DNA from: Flavobacterium sp.
Lineage (GTDB): Bacteria > Bacteroidota > Bacteroidia > Flavobacteriales > Flavobacteriaceae
Assembly: GCA_030151565.1 (NCBI GenBank)
Contig: JASLDM010000116.1
Span: forward strand, 1 to 64,000
Length of the DNA: 64,000 nucleotides
Direction of reading: 5' to 3'
The notes under the pieces are model-generated. The model saw only the letters and a program-made list of their open reading frames with translations. It was not told the origin of the DNA and ran no database searches. Both the position numbers and the translations under genes were made by a program. Positions within the stretch are counted from its first letter, which is position 1. The number at the start of each line of letters is the position of its first letter. Positions 8,471 through 17,294 of this stretch are shown piece by piece.

Positions 8471-8500
8471 AAACCACTTCAGTAATGAAGTGGTTTTTTT
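8471..8500 (+). terminator. terminator after tsf
   Basis: Perfect 11-bp stem AAACCACTTCA/TGAAGTGGTTT with a GTAA loop and a T-run, 27 nt past the tsf stop. Confidence 0.92.
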
Positions 8501-8802
8501 GTTTAAATATACCATGTTCGTGGTATTTTGTGTTTTTCAGTTCTGCTCTATTTTTGCTTTGTATTTTCTAAGTTGCAATAACACACTTAGAATTTTTATT
8601 TTAAATTATTAAAGCAAGTAGAATGATTTCTTTTCAAAACTTATTCCCTTTTCATTTGTTAAAGCATAAATATATAATGTTCTGTTTATATATGTTTTGC
8701 TGCTGTGCTTGCTAACTCTTACGGCGGTTAATGCCGCATACTATATAAACTTTAATTAATTATTCGAATTAGATTTTAATTCGAGTGTCTATTTTATTAC
8801 AA
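8501..8802 (+). promoter_or_regulatory. susC upstream region: promoter, long leader and inverted repeat
   Basis: This 302-bp gap has no gene. TTTG (8527-8530), 18 nt, then TATTTTTG (8549-8556) forms a consensus promoter that would give a leader of about 240 nt. A small GC hairpin (GCGG/CCGC, 8724-8737) and a perfect 8-bp inverted repeat TCGAATTA/TAATTCGA (8764-8784) lie near its end, the latter 18 nt before the ATG. The inverted repeat could be an operator or a hairpin near the start codon. Confidence 0.5.
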
Positions 8803-11800
8803 ATGAATAAATTATATATTTTTTTATTTGTGTTTGTGATCCATTTTGTTTCACAAGCGCAAGAGCATGTTTTGACTGGAGTGGTTTCTGGAGTTGATGG
8901 TGTTTTACCAGGTGTTACGGTTAGTGTAGTAGGAACTACAAAAGGAACTTTTACGGATATGGACGGAAATTACTCTATTTCTGTTGAACCTGGCGCGACT
9001 TTGAACTTTGAATTTATTGGGTATAAATCAGCTGTGATTCAATTTCAAAATCAAACGACCTTAGATGTTGTTTTAAAAGAAACAGCGGAATCGCTAGAAG
9101 AGTTGTTGATCCAGGTGCCTTATGGCACAGCTAATAGGTCTACATATACGGGATCTGTAGGTGTTGTAAAAGCTAAGATGATTGAGCAATCTCAAGTTAG
9201 TAATGTTTCTAAAGTATTGGAGGGAACTGTGGCTGGATTACAATCTTTCTCGGAAAGTGGGCAACCGGGGTCGGAAGCCACTATTCGTATTCGTGGTGTT
9301 GGTTCTGTGAATGCCTCTAGTGATCCATTGTATGTGGTTGATGGTGTTCCTTATGAAGGAGGTTTGTCTGCAATTGCATCTTCTGATATTGCTAGTATAA
9401 CGGTTTTAAAAGATGCCACGGCGGCTACTTTGTATGGTTCGAGGGCTGCAAATGGTGTTATTATGATTACTACCAAGCAAGGACGTCGTGATACGGACCC
9501 TGCAATCGAAATAAGTGCGAAATACGGAGTTTCTAGTCGCGCACGGGCAGATTACAAACAGCTCGATACAAATCGTTATTTCGAGCTGTTTTGGGAAGCG
9601 ATTCGCAATGGTCAAATGGATAATGCAAATATGTCTTCTCAAGAAGCTGCTGCGTATGCATCTAAAAATATTGTAGGGATGATTGGTATTAATCCTTATG
9701 GGATTTCGAATACGGAACCGATTGGACTTGATGGGAAATTGAAATCAGGATTGCAAACATTGTGGAATGATGATTGGGTTGATGCTTTGGCACAAAGTGC
9801 GCATTACACCGACTTGAATCTTCGTGTAAGTGGTGGTGGTAAAAATGCTCAATATTATATTTCAGGAGGATATTTAAATGATCAAGGGGCAATTTTAAAA
9901 TCTGGATTCAAACGATTTTCATTGCGTTCGAATTTAGTAGTAGATGTTAAGGACTGGTTAGAGTTAGGGTTAAATGCTTCGGGGGCTCATTCAATTCAAG
10001 ATTATCCTCAACAAGATGATAGCGCAGTGGAGAATGTTGTGGGATTTGCACGAGGTATTCCTTCTTTTTATCCTGTTTATGAACGCGATTTGAATACAGG
10101 TGCTTATTTGCTTGATCCACTAACTGGGAATAGAATTTTTGATTATGGGAATTACCGTGCTACTTCGTACGCTAGATATAATCTATTGGGATCATTACCT
10201 TATGATAAAAATCAAATTAAAAGGGATGTTGCAACGATCCGTACGTATGCTCAGGTTTCTTTTTTGGAGCACTTAAAGTTAAAAACTTCTTTGAATGTGG
10301 ATTATAATAGTCGTTACAAACATGATTACCAAAATCCTGAATTTGGAGCGAATGCTGCGGCTAATGGTGGAAGTGTGACCAAGCAAAATGATCGTAACGT
10401 AAGTATGACTTTTAATAATGTGTTGAATTACAAGTTGGATATCGATGATTTTAATGCCTTGAGTTTGATGGCTGGTCAGGAATATTATCAGTTCCAAAAG
10501 AGTTATTTTGGTGGAACGCGTCAACAGATTATAGAGAATGGTTTTTATGAACCCGATGCGGCTTCAGTTTTAGTTGATTTTTATGGAAAATCTGATGAGT
10601 ATAAGATGTTGAGTTTTTTCGGTAACGCACAATATTCTTTTGATAATAAATATTTTTTTTCGGGATCTTTTCGTAGAGATGGATCGTCGCGTTTTTATAA
10701 TAAATGGGGTGATTTTTGGTCTGTTGGCGCGTCTTGGAGAGTCATTGATGAAGTGTTTATGGATAAGCTTAGAAATTCGTGGTTGTCAAATTTAATGCTT
10801 AAGGCAAGTTACGGAGCGCAAGGGAATGATAATATAGCTGCTTATTATGCTTATCAAGCGTTATATGTGATTAATAATAATCTTGGTGAACCAGGATTGG
10901 TAACCTCGCGATTGGATACTAAGAAATTATCTTGGGAAACGAATTTAAATTCAAATCTAGGTTTTGATTTTGGTTTCTTAGAGAATCGTATAACGGGGAC
11001 TTTTGAGTATTTTGAACGTAATTCTAAAGATCTACTTTTTAACAGAGCCTTGGCGCCTTCACTTGGGTTTACATCGATTTCTGAGAATGTAGGAAAAGTT
11101 AAGAATTATGGATTGGAGTTGTCTTTGGAGGGAACGCCAATTTTAAAAGATGATTGGAAATGGACCCTCGGACTGAATGCGACTACATATAAAAATAAAA
11201 TTGTGGCTTTGCCTGCTTCGGAGATGTGGAGCGCTGACGGTACCAAAAAATGGGTTGAAGGTGGTTCTTTATATGATTTTTACTTGATTGAATGGGCAGG
11301 TGTAAATCCCGAAAATGGAAATCCACAATGGTATCGATTTGATGAACAAGGGACGCGAATCATAACTGAAGATTATTCAGAAACGAAAGATAGTGATCGA
11401 GTGAAACAGGGTTCGTCATTACCTAAACTGACTGGAGGATTTCAAACAAATGTCACATATAAAGGATGGGAGTTGACAGCGAATTTTACTTATACGCTCG
11501 GCGGTAAAATATATAATCGAGATAAGTTAGGTTTGATGCATTTAGGATCGGCAGGCCGAACGTGGAGTGCTGATATGGAAGAACGATGGACGCCAGAGAA
11601 TCCAAATGCTAATATTCCACGCCTAACAACTGATCCTAAAAGTTCTTGGACAAATCAATCAGATCGTTTTTTGGTTGATCGTTCTTTCTTGAAGCTGAAG
11701 AATATTACGTTGAGTTATAATTTTCCTCAGCAGTGGTTACAGAAAATAGATTTGAAAGCAGCTTCTGTTTATGTTCAAGCTGAAAATTTGTTTACTTGGA

Positions 11801-11904
11801 CCAAAGAGCAAGGAATGGATCCAGAGCAAACCTTTAACGGAACAACATATTATCGATATCCAGCAATGAAGACTATTTCATTCGGAATTAATTTAAATTT
11901 ATAA
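8803..11904 (+). CDS. SusC/RagA-family TonB-dependent outer-membrane receptor
   Basis: Outer-membrane receptor of 1033 residues that imports oligomeric nutrients together with its SusD partner, driven by TonB. After a signal peptide (ending near SQAQ) comes a carboxypeptidase-regulatory-like domain (about residues 20-105), then a plug domain with the SusC signatures RIRGVGSVNASSDPLYVVDG and TVLKDATAATLYGSRAANGV (about residues 165-220), then a beta-barrel ending in an aromatic-rich strand. I chose ATG 8803 because the signal peptide begins there; a GTG at 8785 is in frame. It is 4 nt upstream of the susD homologue. Substrate cannot be read from sequence, and no glycan-active enzyme is adjacent. 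Confidence 0.93.
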   Translation: MNKLYIFLFVFVIHFVSQAQEHVLTGVVSGVDGVLPGVTVSVVGTTKGTFTDMDGNYSISVEPGATLNFEFIGYKSAVIQFQNQTTLDVVLKETAESLEELLIQVPYGTANRSTYTGSVGVVKAKMIEQSQVSNVSKVLEGTVAGLQSFSESGQPGSEATIRIRGVGSVNASSDPLYVVDGVPYEGGLSAIASSDIASITVLKDATAATLYGSRAANGVIMITTKQGRRDTDPAIEISAKYGVSSRARADYKQLDTNRYFELFWEAIRNGQMDNANMSSQEAAAYASKNIVGMIGINPYGISNTEPIGLDGKLKSGLQTLWNDDWVDALAQSAHYTDLNLRVSGGGKNAQYYISGGYLNDQGAILKSGFKRFSLRSNLVVDVKDWLELGLNASGAHSIQDYPQQDDSAVENVVGFARGIPSFYPVYERDLNTGAYLLDPLTGNRIFDYGNYRATSYARYNLLGSLPYDKNQIKRDVATIRTYAQVSFLEHLKLKTSLNVDYNSRYKHDYQNPEFGANAAANGGSVTKQNDRNVSMTFNNVLNYKLDIDDFNALSLMAGQEYYQFQKSYFGGTRQQIIENGFYEPDAASVLVDFYGKSDEYKMLSFFGNAQYSFDNKYFFSGSFRRDGSSRFYNKWGDFWSVGASWRVIDEVFMDKLRNSWLSNLMLKASYGAQGNDNIAAYYAYQALYVINNNLGEPGLVTSRLDTKKLSWETNLNSNLGFDFGFLENRITGTFEYFERNSKDLLFNRALAPSLGFTSISENVGKVKNYGLELSLEGTPILKDDWKWTLGLNATTYKNKIVALPASEMWSADGTKKWVEGGSLYDFYLIEWAGVNPENGNPQWYRFDEQGTRIITEDYSETKDSDRVKQGSSLPKLTGGFQTNVTYKGWELTANFTYTLGGKIYNRDKLGLMHLGSAGRTWSADMEERWTPENPNANIPRLTTDPKSSWTNQSDRFLVDRSFLKLKNITLSYNFPQQWLQKIDLKAASVYVQAENLFTWTKEQGMDPEQTFNGTTYYRYPAMKTISFGINLNL

Positions 11905-11908
11905 TATA

Positions 11909-13414
11909 ATGAAAACTAGATATATTAATTCAATTCTTCTGTTTTTTGTGACTATTTCTTTGATCTCTTGTGATTTAGAGACTAATCCTACAAATGCAGT
12001 AAATGAAAATGAAGTTTTTAAAACTACTTCTTCAACAGAAAAAGTTTTGAATGGAACTTGGGCAAATTTGATGGAATCCTTTTATTCTTTCGCCAATCCT
12101 GGGTTTGGGGCATTTTTGCGAACTAATGATGCTATGGGATCTGATGTAGTTGTGAATACGCGCTATGGCTTTAGAAATCATTACGCATTTACAGCTTTGT
12201 ATGCAAAAGAGGCTACAAATACGTTTAGTTGGATGCTTACTTACAAAACGATTAATAATGCCAATGCGGTGATTCAGAATATTGATTCGGCTTTAGGTTC
12301 AGATGATGATAAAAAGCGCATTAAAGGGCAGGCTTTGGGATTACGCGGATTTATGTATCTCCACCTAGCATCAAGTTATGCATTTGCGGTTGATAAGGAT
12401 CCTAATGCGTTGGTAGGGCCTATTTATCTTTTTCCAACAACGAGCGAAACAAAACCGCAGTCTGCAGCTACTGTTTTGGAGGTTTATAGGCAATCCATCG
12501 CTGATTTAGAAGAAGCGCTTTTTTTAATACCCGAGAGTTATAAGCGCAATAGAAAGGATAAGATCGACGTGGATGTAATTTTAGGATTGTTGTCTCGGGC
12601 TACTTTGTATGCAAGAGAGTGGGAGAAAAGTAAAAAATACTCGGCTCAATTATTGGCTAAAAATAATTATCTGATGACAGAGAGCGAATATAAAAGTGGG
12701 TTTAACGATGTGGCTAATAATGAATGGATTTGGGGACACGCCCAAACTGCAGAACAGAGCAATGCTAGTTATCAGTTTCATTATTTGGATACCACTTCCG
12801 AAGAAAGTTATTATTATAGTTTTAATGTAGATCCTTATTTTAAAGATTTGTTTGATGAAGGAGATTATCGAAAATCAATGATTCATTGGGCGCCAGATCC
12901 TGGTAAAAACCCAAGTACCGAAACTTTTGCGTGGCTTCGATATGCTAAATTTAAATTTAAAGCTGGTTTGGTTGCTGATATTGTTTTGATGCGTACTTCT
13001 GAAATTTATTTAATTAATGCGGAAGCTAAAGCGAGATTAGGAGATGCGGATGCTTTAAATGTTGTTAATATCTTGTTGCAAGCGCGTGGTGCTAATCTAG
13101 TTTCGGAAGTTTCTGGTGACGCATTGTTGGAACAGATTTGGAAAGAAAGACGCAGAGAATTATTTGGAGAAGGCTTTGGTTTGATTGATATTATTAGAAA
13201 TCAACAATCAGTAGTTAGAAAGGCTTATCCTCAAGATGTAAAAGTGGCGTATCGTTTTATTAATGAACAAGGGCAAGAGCAAGAAGTACAATTGATACCT
13301 CAAGGGCATCGTATTCTTAATTTTCCAGATCAAAGTCCATTCGTTGCAAATAGTCCTTATTATTTATATAGAGTTCCTAATTCAGAGGAATTAATTAATG
13401 AGAATTTCAAATAG
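11909..13414 (+). CDS. RagB/SusD-family nutrient-binding lipoprotein
   Basis: Surface-exposed lipoprotein of 501 residues that forms the substrate-binding lid over SusC. The signal peptide ends in a lipobox with LISC (Cys21). The SusD fold is shown by an N-terminal tetratricopeptide-like helical region with YKTINNANAVIQNID near residue 115, KGQALGLRGFMYLHLAS near residue 145, and the late LMRTSEIYLINAEAKARLGD and IWKERRRELFGEG motifs (about residues 355-430). It forms a two-gene operon with susC. The C-terminal YRVPNSEELINENF ending is typical of the family. No substrate-degrading or sigma/anti-sigma genes accompany the pair. Confidence 0.93.
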   Translation: MKTRYINSILLFFVTISLISCDLETNPTNAVNENEVFKTTSSTEKVLNGTWANLMESFYSFANPGFGAFLRTNDAMGSDVVVNTRYGFRNHYAFTALYAKEATNTFSWMLTYKTINNANAVIQNIDSALGSDDDKKRIKGQALGLRGFMYLHLASSYAFAVDKDPNALVGPIYLFPTTSETKPQSAATVLEVYRQSIADLEEALFLIPESYKRNRKDKIDVDVILGLLSRATLYAREWEKSKKYSAQLLAKNNYLMTESEYKSGFNDVANNEWIWGHAQTAEQSNASYQFHYLDTTSEESYYYSFNVDPYFKDLFDEGDYRKSMIHWAPDPGKNPSTETFAWLRYAKFKFKAGLVADIVLMRTSEIYLINAEAKARLGDADALNVVNILLQARGANLVSEVSGDALLEQIWKERRRELFGEGFGLIDIIRNQQSVVRKAYPQDVKVAYRFINEQGQEQEVQLIPQGHRILNFPDQSPFVANSPYYLYRVPNSEELINENFK

Positions 13415-13518
13415 TTGATTTTTGTCTTATAAAAATTTTTGAAATTAGATAACAGATGTGTTTGGAGGTGAAAGCAGGTCTTGAGTTATGATAAACACAC
13501 TGTTTTATATTATATTAA

Positions 13519-13526
13519 TATCTTTG
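13519..13526 (+). promoter_or_regulatory. promoter -7 box for the LuxR-type regulator
   Basis: TATCTTTG matches the consensus exactly, 20 nt before the ATG at 13547, so the regulator can be transcribed separately from susCD. Confidence 0.55.
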
Positions 13527-13546
13527 GAGAGAAAAAATGAAATAAT

Positions 13547-14188
13547 ATGTTGCATGTAATTATTGCGGAAAAATACGACCTTGTACGCTGTGGTTTACAT
13601 TTTCTAGTTTCGGAAGTTTTAGGGAAAGAGATTATTGTAGATGATGTAAAGACATATTTAGAACTTGAAGAAGTTTTGGGTTTTAATTCGCAGGCGATGG
13701 TGTTGGTAGATGTGAATTATCTGGAAGTATCGTCTATTTTATCATTGCAAAAAAAATTTCCTGAATCAAATTGGCTTTTGCTTTTTTCAGATTTTTTTGA
13801 AGAAGGATTGTCGGTTTTAACTGTTCGAAAAGGAGTTTTTAGTGCGATTCAAAAGAGTGATAGTTTGGATATGTGGAGGGAAGCTTTAAAAGAAGTCGCT
13901 TCGGGGACGGTTTATCTTTCAAGGCTAATTCAGCAAAAAATTACGGATCGTATGCCAATTAGTGAGTATGAAAAATGTATTTTAACGCCCTCTGAACGCG
14001 CGATTTTAAAGGAAGTTGCCTCAGGAAAAATGACAAAGGAAATAGCAGCTCTTAGAAATGTAAGTATTCATACTATTATTACACATCGAAAAAATATTTT
14101 CAAAAAGCTAGGCGTTAATAATGTATTTGATGCAACTCGTTATGCTGTAAAAACAGGTATTATAACTATACAGGAATATTATATTTAA
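13547..14188 (+). CDS. LuxR/NarL-family response regulator
   Basis: Two-domain regulator of 213 residues. The N-terminal receiver-like domain (1-120) has a candidate phospho-acceptor Asp55 in VLVDVNYLE, but the acidic pair that binds magnesium is reduced to Glu8 and Asp11. The C-terminal LuxR helix-turn-helix (about 145-208) shows LTPSERAILKEVASGKMTKEIA and the recognition region TIITHRKNIFKKLGV. No histidine kinase gene is adjacent, so it is an orphan. Its position just after susCD suggests, but does not prove, that it controls them. The opposing ysxC gene shares its terminator. Confidence 0.85.
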   Translation: MLHVIIAEKYDLVRCGLHFLVSEVLGKEIIVDDVKTYLELEEVLGFNSQAMVLVDVNYLEVSSILSLQKKFPESNWLLLFSDFFEEGLSVLTVRKGVFSAIQKSDSLDMWREALKEVASGTVYLSRLIQQKITDRMPISEYEKCILTPSERAILKEVASGKMTKEIAALRNVSIHTIITHRKNIFKKLGVNNVFDATRYAVKTGIITIQEYYI

Positions 14189-14191
14189 ATA

Positions 14192-14220
14192 AAAAAAACT
14201 GCTTAAAGCAGTTTTTTTTT
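14192..14220. terminator. bidirectional terminator between the LuxR-type gene and ysxC
   Basis: A-run, inverted repeat AACTGCTT/AAGCAGTT and T-run, between two converging genes. The symmetry lets it serve both strands. Confidence 0.88.
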
Positions 14221-14839
14221 ATTTAATATTGTGATTTTTAAAGATGTCTTGATTGATTTGATCGATATAGTCCAGTAGTTCTTCTCTACCAGTTTTATCT
14301 TCAGAAGAAGTAATGAAATATGGTGGCATTTCCTCCCAATTGTTCGCAAACATTGCTTTTTGGTAAGCGCTAATATGTTGGTGGATTTTTGTCTTTCCAA
14401 TTTTATCAGCTTTTGTAAAGATAATTGCAAATGGGATCTCGCTTTCACCCAGATAATTCATAAAGTCAATATCTATTGCTTGTGCATCGTGTCGAATGTC
14501 TACTAATACAAAAGCAGAAACAAGTTGTTCTCTTTTTTCAAAATACTCAGTGATAAAGCTTTGAAATGTTTGTTTTGTTTTCTTAGAAACTTTAGCATAA
14601 CCATAACCAGGCAAATCGACTAAAAACCAATTTGAATTGATTTTGAAGTGATTGATTAGTTGTGTTTTACCGGGTTTTCCAGAAGTTTTTGCAAGTCCTT
14701 TTTTATCGGTAAGCATATTGATTAACGACGATTTTCCTACGTTAGATCTTCCGATAAAGGCGTATTCAGGTAAAGGTTCTTTAGGGCATTTACTTACTTC
14801 TGAATTACTGATTATAAATTCTGAGGTATTGATTTTCAT
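14219..14839 (-). CDS. ysxC: ribosome biogenesis GTPase YsxC/EngB
   Basis: Small GTPase of 206 residues needed for late assembly of the large ribosomal subunit. G motifs are visible in order: GRSNVGKSSLIN (P-loop, near residue 32), a switch region with SGKPGKTQLINHF, DLPGYGYA (G3, near residue 77) and FTKADK (G4, near residue 147). The FAFIGRSNVGKS context and FLVDLPGYGYAKVSKK are diagnostic of EngB. It follows the alpha/beta hydrolase gene with a 5-nt gap and should be co-transcribed from that gene's promoter. Confidence 0.95.
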   Translation of the reverse strand: MKINTSEFIISNSEVSKCPKEPLPEYAFIGRSNVGKSSLINMLTDKKGLAKTSGKPGKTQLINHFKINSNWFLVDLPGYGYAKVSKKTKQTFQSFITEYFEKREQLVSAFVLVDIRHDAQAIDIDFMNYLGESEIPFAIIFTKADKIGKTKIHQHISAYQKAMFANNWEEMPPYFITSSEDKTGREELLDYIDQINQDIFKNHNIK

Positions 14840-14844
14840 TTTTT

Positions 14845-15621
14845 TTACATATTTCTTTTAGTCATCCAAGCGTCTAATAATTTATTAAACTCTTCTGGAT
14901 GTTCCATCATTGCAGCGTGACCACATTTTTCAATCCAAAATAACTCAGCGTCAGGTAAGAGTTCGTTAAATTCCACAGCAACTTCGGGTGGAGTTACTTT
15001 GTCATTTCTTCCCCAAATTAAACATGTTGGTACTTGAATAGAAGGCAGGTCTTTTGCCATATTATGACGAATAGCGCTTTTTGCAATTGTAATAGTTTTG
15101 ATAACTTTCATACGATCGTTAACACTATCAAAAACTTCATCTACCAATTCTTTGGTTGCGATTTTAGGATCGTAAAAAACGTCTTCAGCTTTCTTTTTAA
15201 TGTATTCGTAATTTCCGCGTTTAGGATAGCTGTCTCCCATAGCGCTTTCGTAAAGGCCAGAGCTTCCAGTAAGAATTAATCCTTTTAAAAGTTCAGGACA
15301 CATTTTAGCAACATAAAGTGCTATGTGTCCGCCTAATGAATTCCCTAGAAGAATCACTTGGTCGAAACCTTTAAACAAGATAAAGTCTCTTACAAATTTT
15401 GCAAAAGCTTTTACGTTAGTTTTTAAAATACTATTTGTATATAGTGGTAGCTCAGGTATTACTACTTTGTATCCTTTGCTTGGGAAGTAATTTGCTACTC
15501 CGTCGAAGTTACTTAAGCCTCCCATTAGTCCGTGCAGTATAATGATAGGCGTGCCTTCTCCTGCTTCGTAATAACGGTATTTGCCTTCTTCTTTTAAAGT
15601 TCGCTCCATGTAGTCTTTCAT
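14845..15621 (-). CDS. alpha/beta hydrolase
   Basis: Cytoplasmic alpha/beta-hydrolase fold protein of about 258 residues. It has the oxyanion motif IILHGLMGG near residue 24, the nucleophile elbow GNSLGGH near residue 95, an acid in WGRNDKVTPP, and the catalytic histidine in CGHAAMMEHPEEF near residue 235, so the triad is complete. Substrate is unknown. The reading frame extends to 15702, but an exact -7 box at 15640-15647 lies in that extension, so the start should be the ATG at 15621 or 15609. It leads an operon with ysxC, a pairing I recall as common in flavobacteria. Confidence 0.82.
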   Translation of the reverse strand: MKDYMERTLKEEGKYRYYEAGEGTPIIILHGLMGGLSNFDGVANYFPSKGYKVVIPELPLYTNSILKTNVKAFAKFVRDFILFKGFDQVILLGNSLGGHIALYVAKMCPELLKGLILTGSSGLYESAMGDSYPKRGNYEYIKKKAEDVFYDPKIATKELVDEVFDSVNDRMKVIKTITIAKSAIRHNMAKDLPSIQVPTCLIWGRNDKVTPPEVAVEFNELLPDAELFWIEKCGHAAMMEHPEEFNKLLDAWMTKRNM

Positions 15622-15639
15622 GCGATTTTTAAATTCATA

Positions 15640-15647
15640 CAAATATA
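15640..15647 (-). promoter_or_regulatory. promoter -7 box for the hydrolase-ysxC operon
   Basis: On the minus strand TATATTTG matches TAnnTTTG exactly, 18 nt before the ATG at 15621. A TTTG equivalent (15663-15666) lies 15 nt further upstream, short of the ideal spacing. The box argues against longer start choices. Confidence 0.55.
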
Positions 15648-15866
15648 AGGTTTTATAATTTACAAATTTTGAATCCATAGATAAAAAGACAAAATAGGTC
15701 AAAAAAAGATGTTTGTTTCAACTTTAGAAAACAGTGGTAAGTTGTTTTTTAAGTAAGGTTTAAGAATCTTTTAAGGAATGCTTGTTTTGCTATGACTGAT
15801 TGAATATGAGGTGTTTGTTGATTAAAGGAGGTGTTAAACGTTAAAACAGTAAAACTTATTAACAAA

Positions 15867-15894
15867 GTGGGAAAAAGTGGTAAATGGTGGTAAA
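15867..15894 (+). promoter_or_regulatory. MraZ-type operator: three direct repeats of period 10
   Basis: GTGG(G/T)AAA occurs at 15867, 15877 and 15887, exactly 10 bp apart. MraZ of other bacteria binds spaced TGGGN-like direct repeats in front of its own gene, so this is very likely the autoregulatory site. It covers the -33 region of the promoter whose -7 box is at 15903-15910, which fits repression by blocking RNA polymerase. Confidence 0.75.
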
Positions 15895-15902
15895 AAAATA
15901 GC

Positions 15903-15910
15903 TACATTTG
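15903..15910 (+). promoter_or_regulatory. promoter -7 box of the dcw cluster
   Basis: TACATTTG matches TAnnTTTG exactly, 24 nt before the TTG start of mraZ. Its expected -33 position falls in the last MraZ repeats. It appears to be the main promoter of the mraZ-ftsZ cluster. Confidence 0.7.
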
Positions 15911-15934
15911 CTATAAATAACTAAAAGCTACTTT

Positions 15935-16393
15935 TTGAACTCAATTATAGGTACATATGAATGTAAAATCGACACCAAAGGAAGGTTGTTGGTTCCTGCT
16001 TTGTTGAAAAAGCAGTTGCCGGCTATTGCTGATGGTTTTGTGTTGAAACGTTCTGTGTTTGAGTCTTGCTTGGAGTTGTGGCCAATGGAAGAATGGAATA
16101 AAATGATGTTGAAAATCAATTCTTTGAATCCTTTCGTAAAAAAGAATAATGATTTTATTCGAAAATTTATGGCTGGAGTTAAAATGGTAGAAATTGACGA
16201 TGCTGGTCGTTTATTAGTGGCTAAGGATTTAATTGAATTTGCATCGATTTCAAAAGAAATTGTGTTGTCTTCAAAGGTAAACATAATTGAGATTTGGGAT
16301 AAGAATGCGTATGAAGATACGTTAAATAATGATGATTTTGATTTTGGAGAATTGGCAGAAGAAGTAATGGGTAATTTGAATTTTGATGAATAA
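15935..16393 (+). CDS. mraZ: transcriptional regulator MraZ
   Basis: MraZ of 152 residues, a DNA-binding ring-forming repressor of the dcw operon. It contains the two tandem AbrB-like halves, each with the DxKGRLxxP-type signature: KIDTKGRLLVPALLKK near residue 11 and EIDDAGRLLVAKDL near residue 87. The start is a TTG at 15935 (MNSIIGTYECK); no ATG gives a full first half, and flavobacterial MraZ proteins start at this point. The gene overlaps rsmH by 8 bp. Three direct repeats upstream are its probable binding site. Confidence 0.93.
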   Translation: MNSIIGTYECKIDTKGRLLVPALLKKQLPAIADGFVLKRSVFESCLELWPMEEWNKMMLKINSLNPFVKKNNDFIRKFMAGVKMVEIDDAGRLLVAKDLIEFASISKEIVLSSKVNIIEIWDKNAYEDTLNNDDFDFGELAEEVMGNLNFDE

Positions 16394-17294
16394 CGAATAC
16401 GAATATCACAATCCGGTTTTACTGAAAGAGAGTGTTGATGGTTTGAATATTAAGCCAGATGGCATTTATGTAGATGTGACTTTTGGTGGTGGAGGGCATT
16501 CTAGGGAGATTTTAAATCGATTAGGAGCGAAAGGGAAACTTTTTGCTTTTGATCAAGATGAAGATGCTTTGGCGAATGCGATAGATGATCCAAGATTTAC
16601 ATTGATAAATCAGAATTTTAGACACTTAAAGCGTTATTTGCGATTTTATGGTGTACGTGAGGTCGATGGTGTTTTGGGAGATTTAGGTGTTTCATCACAC
16701 CAATTTGATGTTGCAGAGCGTGGTTTTTCAACAAGATTTGATGCTGAGTTGGACATGCGTATGAATCAATCTGGTGCCCTGTCTGCATACCATGTGATTA
16801 ATGAATATGAGGAAAAAGATTTGCGTCGATTGTTTTTTCAGTATGGTGATTTGAAAAATGCAGGAGCACTTGCAAGTACAATTGTTGCGGCAAGAAATGA
16901 AAGTCCGATTAAAAACACAGAAACTCTGAAGGTAATACTTTCGAGGTTTTTGCCTGCTCACAAGAGTAATAAGATTTTGGCTCAAATTTATCAAGCAATT
17001 CGAATTGAAGTTAATGAGGAAATTGAGGTGCTTAAAGAGATGCTTGAGCAGAGCTTGGAGGTTTTGAATGTTGGTGGGCGTTTAAGTGTTATTTCATATC
17101 ATTCATTAGAAGATCGATTGGTGAAGAGGTTTATGAAAAATGGGATGTTTGAAGGTGAACCAGAGAGAGATTTTTTTGGTCGATTTGAGGTTCCTTTAAA
17201 GCAATTAGGGAAAATAATTGTTCCTTCGGAAGAGGAATTAGCTGTAAATAATAGAGCACGATCAGCGAAGTTGAGAATAGCAGAAAAAAAATAA
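16386..17294 (+). CDS. rsmH: 16S rRNA (cytosine-1402-N4) methyltransferase
   Basis: RsmH (MraW) of about 302 residues, methylating N4 of C1402 in the decoding centre using SAM. N-terminal HNPVLLKESVDGL, the SAM-binding VDVTFGGGGHSREIL near residue 25, LGDLGVSSHQFD near residue 97, RGFSTRFDAELDMRM and late SYHSLEDRLVKRFM all fit. The ATG at 16386 is inside the end of mraZ; the in-frame TTG three bases earlier is less likely. Its stop overlaps the ftsL start by one base, so translation is coupled. Confidence 0.96.
   Translation: MNNEYEYHNPVLLKESVDGLNIKPDGIYVDVTFGGGGHSREILNRLGAKGKLFAFDQDEDALANAIDDPRFTLINQNFRHLKRYLRFYGVREVDGVLGDLGVSSHQFDVAERGFSTRFDAELDMRMNQSGALSAYHVINEYEEKDLRRLFFQYGDLKNAGALASTIVAARNESPIKNTETLKVILSRFLPAHKSNKILAQIYQAIRIEVNEEIEVLKEMLEQSLEVLNVGGRLSVISYHSLEDRLVKRFMKNGMFEGEPERDFFGRFEVPLKQLGKIIVPSEEELAVNNRARSAKLRIAEKK

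Noticed and set aside
13456..13498. GTGTTT/AAACAC inverted repeat between susD and the LuxR-type gene
   Set aside because: The arms are only six bases with a loop of about 30 and no T-run, so neither a terminator nor an operator can be claimed.
15622..15702. N-terminal extension of the alpha/beta hydrolase
   Set aside because: A perfect -7 box lies inside it on the same strand, and the family starts near the later ATG.
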